Positions 1 through 7,896 of a stretch of 64,000 nucleotides of DNA are shown here, in pieces. This DNA is from Pseudomonas haemolytica (GTDB lineage Bacteria > Pseudomonadota > Gammaproteobacteria > Pseudomonadales > Pseudomonadaceae): NCBI RefSeq assembly GCF_009659625.1, contig NZ_VOIW01000003.1:186001-250000 (forward strand). Direction: 5' to 3'. The stretch's first letter is position 1; the number at the start of each line of letters is the position of its first letter. The notes below the pieces were generated by a model. That model had not been told where the DNA came from. It did no database searches and saw only the letters and a program-made list of their open reading frames with translations. Made by a program: the position numbers and the translations under genes.

Positions 1-1
1 G

Positions 2-1003
2 TACTTCTACGCCGTGCGCAAGAAGTACCACCAGTTCGAAAGCGAATTCACCGCCGTGGACACCCGCGTGCAAGTCAACCAAGTACCCGGCGGGATGATT
101 TCCAACCTGGCCAACCAGTTGAAAGAGCAGGGCGCCCTTAACCGCATGGGCGAAGTGCTGGCCGAGATCCCACGTGTACGTGAAGACCTCGGCTTCCCGC
201 CGCTGGTCACGCCGACCTCGCAGATCGTCGGCACCCAGGCGTTCTTCAACGTGCTGGCCGGCGAGCGCTACAAAACCATCACCAACGAAGTGAAGCTCTA
301 CCTGCAAGGCGGCTACGGCAAGGCGCCGGGCACGGTGAACGAGAAACTGCGTCGCCAGGCCATTGGCAGCGAAGAAGTGATCGACGTGCGCCCGGCTGAT
401 TTGCTCAAGCCGGAAATGACCAAGCTGCGCGGCGAAATCGGCGCGTTGGCGAAGTCCGAAGAAGACGTGCTGACCTACGCCATGTTCCCGGACATCGGGC
501 GCAAATTCCTCGAAGAGCGCGACGCCGGCACCCTGGCGCCGGAAGTGCTGCTGCCGATCCCTGAAGCCGGTGGCGTGGCCCGTGCGGGTGGCGAAGGTGT
601 GCCGACCGAATTCGTCATCGACGTGCACGGCGAAAGCTACCGCGTGGACATCACCGGTGTCGGCGTGAAGGCCGAAGGCAAGCGTCACTTCTACCTGTCC
701 ATCGACGGCATGCCGGAAGAAGTGGTGTTCGAGCCGCTCAACGAGTTTGTCAGCAGCGGCGGCAGCAAGCGCAAGCACGCCACTGAGCCGGGCCATGTCA
801 GCACCGCGATGCCGGGCAACATCGTCGACGTGCTGGTCAAGGAAGGCGACGTGGTCAAGGCTGGCCAGGCCGTGCTGATTACCGAAGCCATGAAGATGGA
901 AACCGAGGTACAGGCAGCGATTGCCGGCAAGGTGACCGCTGTTCATGTGGCCAAGGGCGACCGGGTCAACCCTGGCGAAATCCTGATTGAAATCGAAGGC
1001 TGA
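2..1003 (+). CDS. oadA: Pyruvate/oxaloacetate carboxylase biotin-carrying subunit (3' part)
   Basis: Carboxyltransferase/biotin-carrier subunit of a two-subunit pyruvate carboxylase (oxaloacetate decarboxylase alpha family), which feeds oxaloacetate into the TCA cycle. The reading frame is open from the window edge, so the 5' end lies outside. The visible part covers the end of the carboxyltransferase region, the conserved PYC/OAD linker domain and a C-terminal biotinyl domain. The biotin attachment motif EAMKMETEV is clear, with the acceptor lysine codon at 893-895. The gene ends 33 nt before a strong terminator, so it is the last gene of its transcript; the partner biotin carboxylase gene is presumably upstream. 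Family assignment is secure; the choice between the names pycB and oadA is only convention. Confidence 0.93.
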   Translation, partial: YFYAVRKKYHQFESEFTAVDTRVQVNQVPGGMISNLANQLKEQGALNRMGEVLAEIPRVREDLGFPPLVTPTSQIVGTQAFFNVLAGERYKTITNEVKLYLQGGYGKAPGTVNEKLRRQAIGSEEVIDVRPADLLKPEMTKLRGEIGALAKSEEDVLTYAMFPDIGRKFLEERDAGTLAPEVLLPIPEAGGVARAGGEGVPTEFVIDVHGESYRVDITGVGVKAEGKRHFYLSIDGMPEEVVFEPLNEFVSSGGSKRKHATEPGHVSTAMPGNIVDVLVKEGDVVKAGQAVLITEAMKMETEVQAAIAGKVTAVHVAKGDRVNPGEILIEIEG

Positions 1004-1035
1004 TCACAGCCTTCGAGACTAACGTTTAATCCTCG

Positions 1036-1061
1036 GGGGGGCAGGTGCCCTCCTTTTTTTT
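1036..1061 (+). terminator. Rho-independent terminator of the carboxylase gene
   Basis: A G-rich arm (1036-1042) pairs with GCCCTCC (1047-1053) around a four-base loop, using one G-U pair, and is followed by eight T residues (1054-1061). It lies just after the carboxylase stop codon and before the convergent autotransporter gene. Confidence 0.85.
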
Positions 1062-1086
1062 GCCTGCCGTTGAGCGATTGGCAGGC

Positions 1087-2370
1087 TTAGAAGATCATTT
1101 TCCACTGCCCCATCAGGCCTTGGTTGCTGCTATCGGTACCGGCTTGGCTGGTATAGGTCAGGCCGATGCTGTGGTCTGCCGATAAGGCGAGGTCCAGGCC
1201 CGCTTGCAGGTCGAGGCTATTGCGATCCAGGGCAGTGCCCGTGATGGTGAAGCCGTCAATCAGGTCCGGCGCATGGCGCGAGGTTTGGCGCACCTGGCTG
1301 TCAACGTCGCCATAGCGGTGTTTCCAGCTCGTGCTGAGGTGGGGCGTGAGGCTCAAATTGTTATCAAACCGATACACCGTTGCCAGGCGCAGGCCGAGGG
1401 TACTGTTCAGGTTTTGCTGGGTCTGTGAGCCAACGTTCAACGCAGTCAGGCCACCACGCTCTTTGAAGCCTTCGCGTTGATAACGTTGGTAGCCGATGCC
1501 GGCGAAAGGCTCGACACTGAAATCGGCGCTGCCCAGTTGATAGCCCAGCTCGGAGAACAGGGTTTGGCTGTTGGCGTTGTAGTTGCCTTTGAGCTGCTCC
1601 TTGTAATTCAGGGCGGCGACATTGCGTTTGTTTTGCCCGGCATGGTTGCTGTAGACCGCCCCGAGGCGCAAGGCGAATGGGCCGTCCTGGCGCACCGCGT
1701 AGCCACCCAGGTGCCAGCTGTCGAGGTCGGCGGCAAAACGTGGGGCGTCGAAGCGGCTGGAGGTTTTTGCACCCATGACACCGATGCGCCAGGCGTGGTC
1801 GAGTGCCCAGTCAGCGCCCAAGAGCAAGCCTTGGGTACCATGTTTCAGCCCGGCGCTACCGCGCTGTGAGTTAAGGTTGCCGCCGTTGCCCAGGCCCTGT
1901 ACCCAGAAGTGGCCGTCGTCATTAGCAGGCAGCGTGCGCAAGGTGGAGAGCAATTGGTTGCTCAGGTGCTGCGTGGTGTTCTGTGTCGCGCCAGCCAGGT
2001 TGGCGTTTTGGCTACCGGCCAATTGTTCAAGGACTGCGCCGATACCACCGGGCTGTTTGCTCAGTTCCTCAAAGTCTTTTTGCAGGTCTTTGAGTTCTTC
2101 CGCGTCCCAAAAGCCGGAGCTCACAAGGTCCATCAATGCCGGCTCCAGGACTTTGGCAACCTGCAGGCCGTTGTGCGAGGTGGCCTGTTGGGTGATGTGT
2201 GCCGGGTAGGGCGGTGGGAGGAGCGGGCCCCCGTCTGTGGGGATGGCCGCGTCATAGAATTGATTCAAACTGGGCTTGTATTCGATATCGCCTCGCGCTT
2301 GCGCAGGTTGAAAACTGGCGACAACCGCAAGGCTGATGGCAACTGCGATTCTTTGGCGTGCAAAAGACAT
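1087..2370 (-). CDS. Autotransporter beta-barrel domain protein
   Basis: 427-residue outer-membrane protein with a signal peptide (residues 1-25, cut after a PAQA-like site). A short non-repetitive passenger of about 120 residues is followed by an autotransporter-type beta-barrel of about 270 residues that starts near the FWVQGLG motif and ends in WKMIF, with the C-terminal aromatic residue used for outer-membrane assembly. The small passenger lacks recognisable catalytic motifs, so it may be a short adhesin or a degenerate member. The ORF faces the carboxylase gene and is transcribed away from the autotransporter fragment's side. A paralogous barrel fragment lies directly upstream on the same strand (2466-2680). 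Function beyond self-export to the surface is unknown. Confidence 0.85.
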   Translation of the reverse strand: MSFARQRIAVAISLAVVASFQPAQARGDIEYKPSLNQFYDAAIPTDGGPLLPPPYPAHITQQATSHNGLQVAKVLEPALMDLVSSGFWDAEELKDLQKDFEELSKQPGGIGAVLEQLAGSQNANLAGATQNTTQHLSNQLLSTLRTLPANDDGHFWVQGLGNGGNLNSQRGSAGLKHGTQGLLLGADWALDHAWRIGVMGAKTSSRFDAPRFAADLDSWHLGGYAVRQDGPFALRLGAVYSNHAGQNKRNVAALNYKEQLKGNYNANSQTLFSELGYQLGSADFSVEPFAGIGYQRYQREGFKERGGLTALNVGSQTQQNLNSTLGLRLATVYRFDNNLSLTPHLSTSWKHRYGDVDSQVRQTSRHAPDLIDGFTITGTALDRNSLDLQAGLDLALSADHSIGLTYTSQAGTDSSNQGLMGQWKMIF

Positions 2371-2465
2371 GAATTCCCAACCTCTGATGTATGAGGCCGG
2401 GAATTTAGCGAGCTGGCGTGGCGATAACTGTCAGGTTATCGACTCCTGGTTTGCGGGAGTTGTCT

Positions 2466-2680
2466 CTAGTACGGCGCGATTAAAAAACTCATCTGCCATT
2501 GGCCGGTCAGTGCATGATTGCGGCTGTTGCTGCCCAGTTCACCGGTGTAGCCCAGGCCCAGGCGATGCCGGGCTGACTGGCCCACCTCCAGGCCCGCTTC
2601 CGGCAGCAGGCTGTCGCGATCCAGGGCGCTGCCCTCCACGTTGAAGGCCGTGCCGCCGGCCAGGAAAGCCTGGCGTGGAA
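2466..2680 (-). pseudogene. C-terminal fragment of a second autotransporter beta-barrel
   Basis: Read on the minus strand, this stretch encodes about 70 residues that align with the end of the neighbouring autotransporter: GSALDRDSL matches GTALDRNSL, HRLGLGYTGELGSNSRN matches HSIGLTYTSQAGTDSSN, and LTGQWQMSF matches LMGQWKMIF. A stop codon (2466-2468) follows six residues later. No start codon, signal peptide or upstream barrel strands are present; the similarity disappears about 30 bp before the first hipA operator site. I read it as the remnant of a tandem autotransporter gene whose 5' part was lost, probably when the hipAB module arrived. Confidence 0.75.
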
Positions 2681-2710
2681 CGTGTCGAGGAGATGACGGG
2701 GAGCTTGATT

Positions 2711-2849
2711 TGCAATTTAATGCGTAAATTCTTCAAATTTCGTTTTTAATCTGCATTAAAGTGCATTTTTCGCGCGTGCACACAGAACCTATCTGCACTA
2801 TATTGCAATCAGAGAGCGATTTTTTAATTTGTGAATGCATTAAATTGCA
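2711..2849. promoter_or_regulatory. Array of four TGCA-N6-TGCA palindromes upstream of hipA
   Basis: Four 14-bp sites occur at 2711-2724 (TGCAATTTAATGCG, one mismatch), 2752-2765 (TGCATTAAAGTGCA), 2794-2807 (TGCACTATATTGCA) and 2836-2849 (TGCATTAAATTGCA). Their start-to-start distances are 41, 42 and 42 bp, which is four helical turns. The last site ends 10 bp before the hipA start codon and overlaps its ribosome-binding region. The regular phasing, the AT-rich context and the position make this a probable operator array for the co-encoded HipB-like repressor. Confidence 0.75.
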
Positions 2850-2859
2850 GGTAAACGCC

Positions 2860-4185
2860 ATGGTCAGCCTGACTCTACAAATCTATACCAAGGGAAAGTG
2901 GCAGGACGCCATGCTCCTGACTTTTGATACGCCGCAACAGGGGTTCAAAAGCCGGTGCAGCTTTGGTTATGACCAGCGCTACCTGGTGAGCCACCTCGAT
3001 GAGTTGGCGACTCCCTTCGCTACGTCCGTGAGCACCGGATTCCCCCTGCAATGGGAAGGCGGTAGGTCCCAGCATGCGCCCGCCTTCGTGCATGACATCG
3101 CACCGGCGGGTGCCGCTAAACGTTTTCTGATGGCGCGTATTGGCCGGGAAAAACCAGATGACATCAGCGCAGAGCTTTTTCTGCTGATGCGCAGCACGCC
3201 CGCTCCCATCGGCCATATGCGGATCAAAGAATCGATTGAGGCCTTGGACAATCAGCCTGCCATAGGATTTGAGCGTGATGAAGTCATCCAGCGGGATAAC
3301 CGTTTTCTCGAATATGCCTATGAACAAGGCGCGGCTATCGGAGGAGCCACAGGCGCGGGCGGCGAGGCGCCGAAGCTGCTGCTGACGGAAAACCACGGCG
3401 GTTTGTTGTTCCCGGATGCAGTTCTGGATGACGAACAGGTCAAGCAGCATTGGTTCGTGAAGTTTGCGCGCAACAAAGGCACGCAGATGGATCAGGATAT
3501 TCTTCGTAGCGAATACCACTATTACAAAGCTTTGCAGACCTTGGGAATTGATACCGTGCCTTCGTCAGGATTGTCACTGGAGGAAGCAGGCAAGCCCAGT
3601 TTGTGGATGCAACGCTTTGATCGAGGTGTCACTGAGCATGGGGTCGAGCGCTATGCCGTGGAGTCGATTTACTCATTGGCGGGTGTCACTGAACCTGGCA
3701 GTGCCATGGCGCATCGCGAGGTTGTGGAGCTGCTGGTCGGGTTGTGGCGGGAGGCGGGCCAGTCCAGTGAAGTACCGGCCTTGGTTGCTGAGTACCTCAA
3801 ACGCGATCTGCTGAACAAAATCCTCGGTAACTCGGACAACCATGGTCGCAATACCTCGATCATTCGTGAAGCGAACGCCTTGCGCCTTGCCCCTATTTAC
3901 GATTTGGCGCCGATGGTGATGGACGACGAGGGCATCACGCGCACGACCAAATGGCCCAGGGCGCTTGAGCGGGCGGGCGACGTGAACTGGAAGGGTGTGT
4001 GTGATGTGTTGGGCGACCTTGTCGACAGCCGGAAGTTGTTCGAAGACCTGAGGGTAGCGGCGCAACAGTTTTCAGCCTTGCCAGAAATCCTCAATGCCAG
4101 CGGCCTGCCGGCTGTGACGATGAATCATCCGGGCATTGCCTTGAAAAATTTGCCGCAGCGCCTGAAAGAGTGGGGACTGAAATGA
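2860..4185 (+). CDS. hipA: HipA-family serine/threonine kinase toxin
   Basis: 441 residues, the usual length of HipA. HipA kinases phosphorylate aminoacyl-tRNA synthetases (GltX in E. coli) and induce growth arrest when not held by HipB. Visible elements: an N-terminal HipA_N-like region, a Gly-rich loop (IGGATGAGGEAPK, about residues 162-174), an ATP-contacting lysine in WFVKFA (K201), the catalytic loop NSDNHGRN (D326) and the metal-binding YDLAP motif (D348). All key residues are present, so the kinase looks active. I chose the ATG at 2860 because an earlier in-frame start would run through the operator array. The stop overlaps hipB by 4 nt (ATGA). Gene order toxin-then-antitoxin is reversed relative to E. 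coli hipBA. Confidence 0.88.
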   Translation: MVSLTLQIYTKGKWQDAMLLTFDTPQQGFKSRCSFGYDQRYLVSHLDELATPFATSVSTGFPLQWEGGRSQHAPAFVHDIAPAGAAKRFLMARIGREKPDDISAELFLLMRSTPAPIGHMRIKESIEALDNQPAIGFERDEVIQRDNRFLEYAYEQGAAIGGATGAGGEAPKLLLTENHGGLLFPDAVLDDEQVKQHWFVKFARNKGTQMDQDILRSEYHYYKALQTLGIDTVPSSGLSLEEAGKPSLWMQRFDRGVTEHGVERYAVESIYSLAGVTEPGSAMAHREVVELLVGLWREAGQSSEVPALVAEYLKRDLLNKILGNSDNHGRNTSIIREANALRLAPIYDLAPMVMDDEGITRTTKWPRALERAGDVNWKGVCDVLGDLVDSRKLFEDLRVAAQQFSALPEILNASGLPAVTMNHPGIALKNLPQRLKEWGLK

Positions 4186-4454
4186 GCCTGACCGTTGAGG
4201 AACGAACCCGGCTGATAGAAAGCATCCAGGATGCCTTGGCGGATGGCACGCTGGAAATCGCCGCAGCGGTACGCCGCCTGCGCACCGAAGTCACCGGCCT
4301 GCATCAGAGTCAATTCGCCAAGATGTGCAAAATCTCCGTGCGTACGTTGGTGCATATTGAGCATGGCGAAGGGAATCAGACGCTGAAGTCGTTGAATGCG
4401 GTATTCAGGCCGTTTGGTTTGAAGATGGGCGTGGTGAGGGTCCGCAGAAGCTAA
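4182..4454 (+). CDS. hipB: HipB-like helix-turn-helix antitoxin
   Basis: 90-residue XRE-type DNA-binding protein. The helix-turn-helix runs from about residue 38 to 80, with QSQFAKMCKISVRTLVHIEH as the core. The N-terminal 35 residues form a predicted helical extension. It is translationally coupled to hipA by an ATGA overlap; the purine-rich AAAGAGTGGGG just upstream serves as its ribosome-binding site, and the ATG at 4182 fits better than an in-frame GTG at 4170. By family it should bind HipA and repress the operon, most likely through the four palindromes at 2711-2849. Identity as antitoxin is inferred from position and fold rather than strong sequence recognition. Confidence 0.82.
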   Translation: MSLTVEERTRLIESIQDALADGTLEIAAAVRRLRTEVTGLHQSQFAKMCKISVRTLVHIEHGEGNQTLKSLNAVFRPFGLKMGVVRVRRS

Positions 4455-4467
4455 GACATGCCTGGAC

Positions 4468-4498
4468 TTGTGGTGAGAGGGCAAGCCACTCACCACAA
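4468..4498. terminator. Hairpin between convergent hipB and GNAT genes
   Basis: A perfect 10-bp inverted repeat, TTGTGGTGAG and CTCACCACAA, encloses an 11-base loop between two convergent genes. There is no long T-run on either side, so termination is plausible in both directions but not certain. Confidence 0.5.
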
Positions 4499-4504
4499 CA
4501 ATCA

Positions 4505-5176
4505 TCAGGCCCGGCACTCGGCCAACGTTTTCACCTGCCCATCACCGCTCTGATTCCCTTCCGACAACCATTCTTCAAAGCCCGCGCCCACCTTCGGCCA
4601 TTCCGAATCGATGATCGAATACCACGCGGTATCCCGGTTCTTGCCCTTGACCACCGTATGCTGGCGGAACACCCCTTCAAAGCTGAAGCCCAAGCGCTCG
4701 GCCGCGTACTTGGAGCGGGCGTTGGCGTTGTTGCATTTCCATTCCAGGCGGCGGTAGCCCTGCTCGAACGCATGCTTGGCCAGCAGGTACACCGCCTCAG
4801 TGCTTTTGGGCGAGCGCTGCATTGGTGCGCCGAAGGTGACGTGGCCGATTTCGATGCGGCCTTGTTCGGGGACGATCGACATCAGGCTGAGAATGCCTTG
4901 GACCTGGCCGGTCGCGCGGTCGATCACGCTGAAAAAATACGGGTCGTTATGGGCCGCGTGATTGTTCAGCCAGGCATCAAACGTGCTGCGTTCAGGGAAG
5001 GGGCCATAGGGCAAATAGTCCCACAGCTTGGGATCGGCACCAGGGCCTTGCAGGGCGTTGAACAGGTCATCGCCGTGGCGCGCAGGGTCAAGTTTTTCCA
5101 GGCGGATAAACCGCCCTTCAAGCCGTTGCACCGTGGGCGCAGGGACGCCTTTCCAGTTGGCGAGGGAAGTGGGCAT
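4505..5176 (-). CDS. GNAT family N-acetyltransferase (RimJ/RimL-like)
   Basis: 223-residue acetyltransferase of the Acetyltransf_3 type, which transfers acetyl from acetyl-CoA to an amine on a small molecule or protein. Recognisable blocks are the N-terminal RFIRLEKLDPARHGDDLF, the central GHVTFGAPMQRSPKSTEA and the substrate-side motif RLEWKCNNANARSKYAAERLGF. These are typical of the large RimL-like subgroup common in Pseudomonas. The start at 5176 is preceded by an AAGGAG ribosome-binding site. It is the third gene after the PaiB-like flavoprotein and the smaller GNAT on the same strand. Substrate is unknown. Confidence 0.85.
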   Translation of the reverse strand: MPTSLANWKGVPAPTVQRLEGRFIRLEKLDPARHGDDLFNALQGPGADPKLWDYLPYGPFPERSTFDAWLNNHAAHNDPYFFSVIDRATGQVQGILSLMSIVPEQGRIEIGHVTFGAPMQRSPKSTEAVYLLAKHAFEQGYRRLEWKCNNANARSKYAAERLGFSFEGVFRQHTVVKGKNRDTAWYSIIDSEWPKVGAGFEEWLSEGNQSGDGQVKTLAECRA

Positions 5177-5186
5177 GCTGCGCTCC

Positions 5187-5633
5187 TTAAAGACCTTTGC
5201 GAAATTGGATGAAGCCAGGGCGTTCGGCGATGCGTTCGTAGAGTTGGATCGCGGTGGCATTGGTTTCGTGGGTTAGCCAGTGAACCTTGCAGCAACCGTC
5301 AGCCTTGGCGGTGGCGTAGACGAATTCGATCAGTTTGCGGCCCACACCGGTGCCGCGTTGATTCGGGTCTACCAGCAAATCCTGCAGGTAGCACGCGTTC
5401 TCGATGCTCCAGTTGGAGCGGTGGTAGATGAAGTTGACCATGCCCACCGCCTTGCCGTCCTTCCAGGCCAGGGCCGAGTGGGTTGGCTCGCTGGTATCGA
5501 TCAAGCGCTGCCAGGTGCTCTGGCTGACGGCGTCCGGCAGTTCGGTGTTGTAGAACGTCAAATACGCCTGCCACAGCGGCAGCCAGGCGGCCTGGTCGGC
5601 GGCGGTGACCGGGCGGATGTCGATCGGGCTCAT
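5187..5633 (-). CDS. GNAT family N-acetyltransferase
   Basis: 148-residue single-domain acetyltransferase. The acetyl-CoA binding motif appears as DLLVDPNQRGTGVGRKLIE (Q/R-x-x-G-x-G/A form), followed by the family's C-terminal WLTHETNATAIQLYERIA helix. Its ATG overlaps the stop codon of the preceding PaiB-like gene by 4 nt (ATGA), so the two are translationally coupled. It ends 10 nt before the start of the RimL-like GNAT. Substrate is unknown; the coupling to a PaiB-like protein recalls paiA-paiB of Bacillus, where PaiA is a polyamine acetyltransferase, but this is only an analogy. Confidence 0.85.
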   Translation of the reverse strand: MSPIDIRPVTAADQAAWLPLWQAYLTFYNTELPDAVSQSTWQRLIDTSEPTHSALAWKDGKAVGMVNFIYHRSNWSIENACYLQDLLVDPNQRGTGVGRKLIEFVYATAKADGCCKVHWLTHETNATAIQLYERIAERPGFIQFRKGL

Positions 5634-6268
5634 TCTGAAACTCCTTGGGGAATAAAGCGGGCGAGGGTCTGGTCGCGCACATCCACGCTGGCGGCCAGGC
5701 CTTCGCGCACGCCGTTAATGTCGGCCTCGCTGCGGTTCTGGCTGAGTTTGCGCTTGCCGACCAGTCGCTCGATCGGCAGGGCAAAGCCGACGATAGCCTT
5801 GAGCATGCCGTCAATGTAGTCGGCCGGGGCGTCGCTGACTTTCCACGGCTGGGTGCGCTGGCCTTCATGGCGGTCGGTCAACGCCGTGACCACGGCCAGC
5901 AAGCGTTCGGCGTCGGTAAACACTTCGGGCTCGCCGTAGGCATGCACGGCGATGTAGTTCCAGGTGGGTACCACTTTGCCGTGTTCGGCCTTGGCCGGAT
6001 AAAACGCCGGGCTGACGTAGGCGTCGGCACCGGCAAAGATCACCAGGGCCTGGCTGCCATTTTGCAGATCACGCCACTGCGGGTTGGCCTTGGCCAAGTG
6101 CCCGTAGAGGGTGCCATGGGCGCCTTCATCGGGGTTGAGCAACAGCGGCAGGTGACTGGCTTGCAGGCCTTGCTCACCAAAGGTCACGAGTTGCGCCAGG
6201 CGGGTGTGCTGGATCAATTGCTGGATTTCGGGCAAATCATCGAGGGCAAAGGCGCGGGGTGTGTACAT
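5630..6268 (-). CDS. FMN-binding negative transcriptional regulator, PaiB family
   Basis: 212 residues with the split-barrel flavin-binding fold of the PaiB/transcriptional-regulator family. Conserved stretches include HTRLAQLVTFGEQGLQASHLP near the N terminus, PAFYPAKAEHGKVVPTWNY in the middle, and KLSQNRSEADINGVREGL near the C terminus. In Bacillus, PaiB acts with PaiA to modulate sporulation and protease genes; in proteobacteria the role is undefined and it may be an FMN-dependent enzyme. The start at 6268 has AAGGAAAAC upstream. The gene diverges from the MocR regulator at 6356, a common arrangement in which MocR controls its neighbour. Confidence 0.83.
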   Translation of the reverse strand: MYTPRAFALDDLPEIQQLIQHTRLAQLVTFGEQGLQASHLPLLLNPDEGAHGTLYGHLAKANPQWRDLQNGSQALVIFAGADAYVSPAFYPAKAEHGKVVPTWNYIAVHAYGEPEVFTDAERLLAVVTALTDRHEGQRTQPWKVSDAPADYIDGMLKAIVGFALPIERLVGKRKLSQNRSEADINGVREGLAASVDVRDQTLARFIPQGVSE

Positions 6269-6288
6269 GAAAGTTTTCCTTGGCGAAT

Positions 6289-6329
6289 GCCTGCATCCTA
6301 GGCAGGCTAATGGTTCGTTGTAAGAGCCA
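6289..6329. promoter_or_regulatory. Candidate operators between PaiB-like and MocR genes
   Basis: The 87-bp divergent intergenic region holds a perfect inverted repeat, GCCTGC-N7-GCAGGC (6289-6307), and a near-perfect one, TGGTTC-N7-GAGCCA (6311-6329). Both lie between the two start codons, where MocR-type regulators normally bind. Assignment is inference from position and symmetry. Confidence 0.4.
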
Positions 6330-6355
6330 TCTAGCGCCAATTTCATAGGTCCAAT

Positions 6356-7894
6356 ATGCCGCCTGTTTCGCCGCCGTTGTCATTCAACCCTGCCGGGATC
6401 GAGCTGGATCGCCGCCAGGGCCTGACTCGGCAGCTGTATGAAGCTTTGCGCCAGCGCGTACTGGACGGGCGGCTGGTCAGTGGCACACGGTTGCCCGCCA
6501 CGCGCGATCTGGCCGCGGCGTTGTCGATTTCGCGCAACAGCGTGGTACGGGCCTACGACCAATTGTATGCGGAGGGCTTCATCGAAAGCCGTGTCGGTGA
6601 TGGCACTTACGTAGCTCAATTGCCTACCTCTGAAAAACTATCCACAAAAGTATCCACAGGCTTATTAACAGGCTTATCCCCAGCCTTATCCACAAAACGG
6701 GTGAATTCATCGGAAGACCTGGACCCTGAAGTTATCCACATTGCGGGTTTGGCGCGGATTAAAAACAACTTTCTCCCTAGCCCGCCAGCAGGGCCACCGC
6801 GGGCATTTCGCGTGGGTGTGCCGGCATTCGATCTGTTTCCGTTCGAGGTGTGGGCCAAGCTGAACGGGGCGTTCTGGCGCAAGCCGGACCTTGAGCAGCT
6901 GTGTTATGGCGACCCGGCGGGTGACGGCCGCCTGCGCGGGTTGATTGCGGCTTACCTGCGCAGCTCCCGGGGCATGCAATGCAGCGCTGAACAAATAGTG
7001 ATCACCAGTGGCGCACAGCAGGCAATTAGCCTTTGTGCACAGTTGCTGGTGGAGCCGGGGGACGGCGTTGCAGTAGAAAACCCTGGCTATCGTGCGGCAG
7101 GCCATGCGTTCGCCCTGGCCGGTGGGCGACTGCATGGCGTGCCGGTGGACAGCGAGGGCATCGACTGCCAGGTGCTCAATACGTTGGGTGATTGCCGCGT
7201 GGCGTATGTCACACCCTCGCACCAGTACCCTTTGGGTGTGGTGATGAGCCTGGCGCGCCGCCTGGAACTACTGGCATGGGCCGAGCGCAAGAACGGTTGG
7301 ATTATCGAGGACGACTACGACGGTGAATATCGCTACAGCGGCGCGCCTCTGGCGCCGTTGGCGGCCTTGGACCGCAGCGCACGCGTGCTGTATGTCGGCA
7401 CCTTCGGCAAGGTGGCGTTCCCGGCCTTGCGCCTGGGCTATCTGGTACTGCCCCCAGGCTTGGTGGGCGCCTTTACCCGGCGCCGCGCCGTGGATATGCG
7501 CCATTCCGAGGTCAGTACCCAGTCAGTGATGGCGGAGTTTATGGCGGCCGGGCATTTCCAGCGGCATATCCGGCGCATGCGGCGTGCCGCGCTGAGTCGC
7601 CGCAATGCCTTGCTGGCCGGTTGGCCCAGTGGGTTGCCAGGTGTCGGCGAACTGCCCAGCGTTGCGGCGGGGCTGCACTTGACGGTGCGTGTGGACAGCC
7701 TGGCGCGCGAGCAGCAATTGCTGGCCCAAGCCGTCGCTGGCGGCGTAGAAGTGAACGGCTTGAGCAGTTATTGGCTACCCAGCTCTGCGACGCCCGCCGA
7801 CCAACGCGCCGGCCTGGTGCTGGGCTTCGCCGCCGTGCCGGAGGCGGCGATCAGCGACGCGCTGGCACGGCTGCGGGCGGCATGGCAGGGTTGA
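6356..7894 (+). CDS. MocR/PdxR-type regulator (GntR winged helix fused to class I aminotransferase fold)
   Basis: 512 residues. The N terminus (about 15-85) is a GntR-type winged helix, with LPATRDLAAALSISRNSVVR in the recognition-helix region. The C-terminal part (about 145-510) is a PLP-dependent aminotransferase-like effector domain. The Schiff-base lysine is present as K352 in GTFGKVAFPALRLGYL, so PLP binding is likely. MocR proteins usually sense PLP or an amino-compound. The inter-domain linker (about residues 93-128) is unusual: it is built from four-residue units LSTK, VSTG, LLTG, LSPA, LSTK that correspond to a DnaA-box-like DNA repeat. The divergent PaiB/GNAT genes are the likely target. 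Confidence 0.9.
   Translation: MPPVSPPLSFNPAGIELDRRQGLTRQLYEALRQRVLDGRLVSGTRLPATRDLAAALSISRNSVVRAYDQLYAEGFIESRVGDGTYVAQLPTSEKLSTKVSTGLLTGLSPALSTKRVNSSEDLDPEVIHIAGLARIKNNFLPSPPAGPPRAFRVGVPAFDLFPFEVWAKLNGAFWRKPDLEQLCYGDPAGDGRLRGLIAAYLRSSRGMQCSAEQIVITSGAQQAISLCAQLLVEPGDGVAVENPGYRAAGHAFALAGGRLHGVPVDSEGIDCQVLNTLGDCRVAYVTPSHQYPLGVVMSLARRLELLAWAERKNGWIIEDDYDGEYRYSGAPLAPLAALDRSARVLYVGTFGKVAFPALRLGYLVLPPGLVGAFTRRRAVDMRHSEVSTQSVMAEFMAAGHFQRHIRRMRRAALSRRNALLAGWPSGLPGVGELPSVAAGLHLTVRVDSLAREQQLLAQAVAGGVEVNGLSSYWLPSSATPADQRAGLVLGFAAVPEAAISDALARLRAAWQG
6638..6740 (+). repeat. Tandem 12-bp array of DnaA-box-like nonamers inside the MocR gene
   Basis: Five nonamers start exactly 12 bp apart: CTATCCACA (6638), GTATCCACA (6650), TTATTAACA (6662), TTATCCCCA (6674) and TTATCCACA (6686). 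A sixth perfect TTATCCACA lies at 6732. Two match the consensus DnaA box exactly and all share one orientation. The repeat encodes the flexible linker between the DNA-binding and aminotransferase domains. Confidence 0.8.
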
Positions 7895-7896
7895 GG

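Noticed and set aside
6638..6740. The DnaA-box cluster as the chromosomal origin
   Set aside because: It lies inside a coding gene; no dnaA, dnaN, gyrB or rpmH is near and no AT-rich unwinding region is seen.
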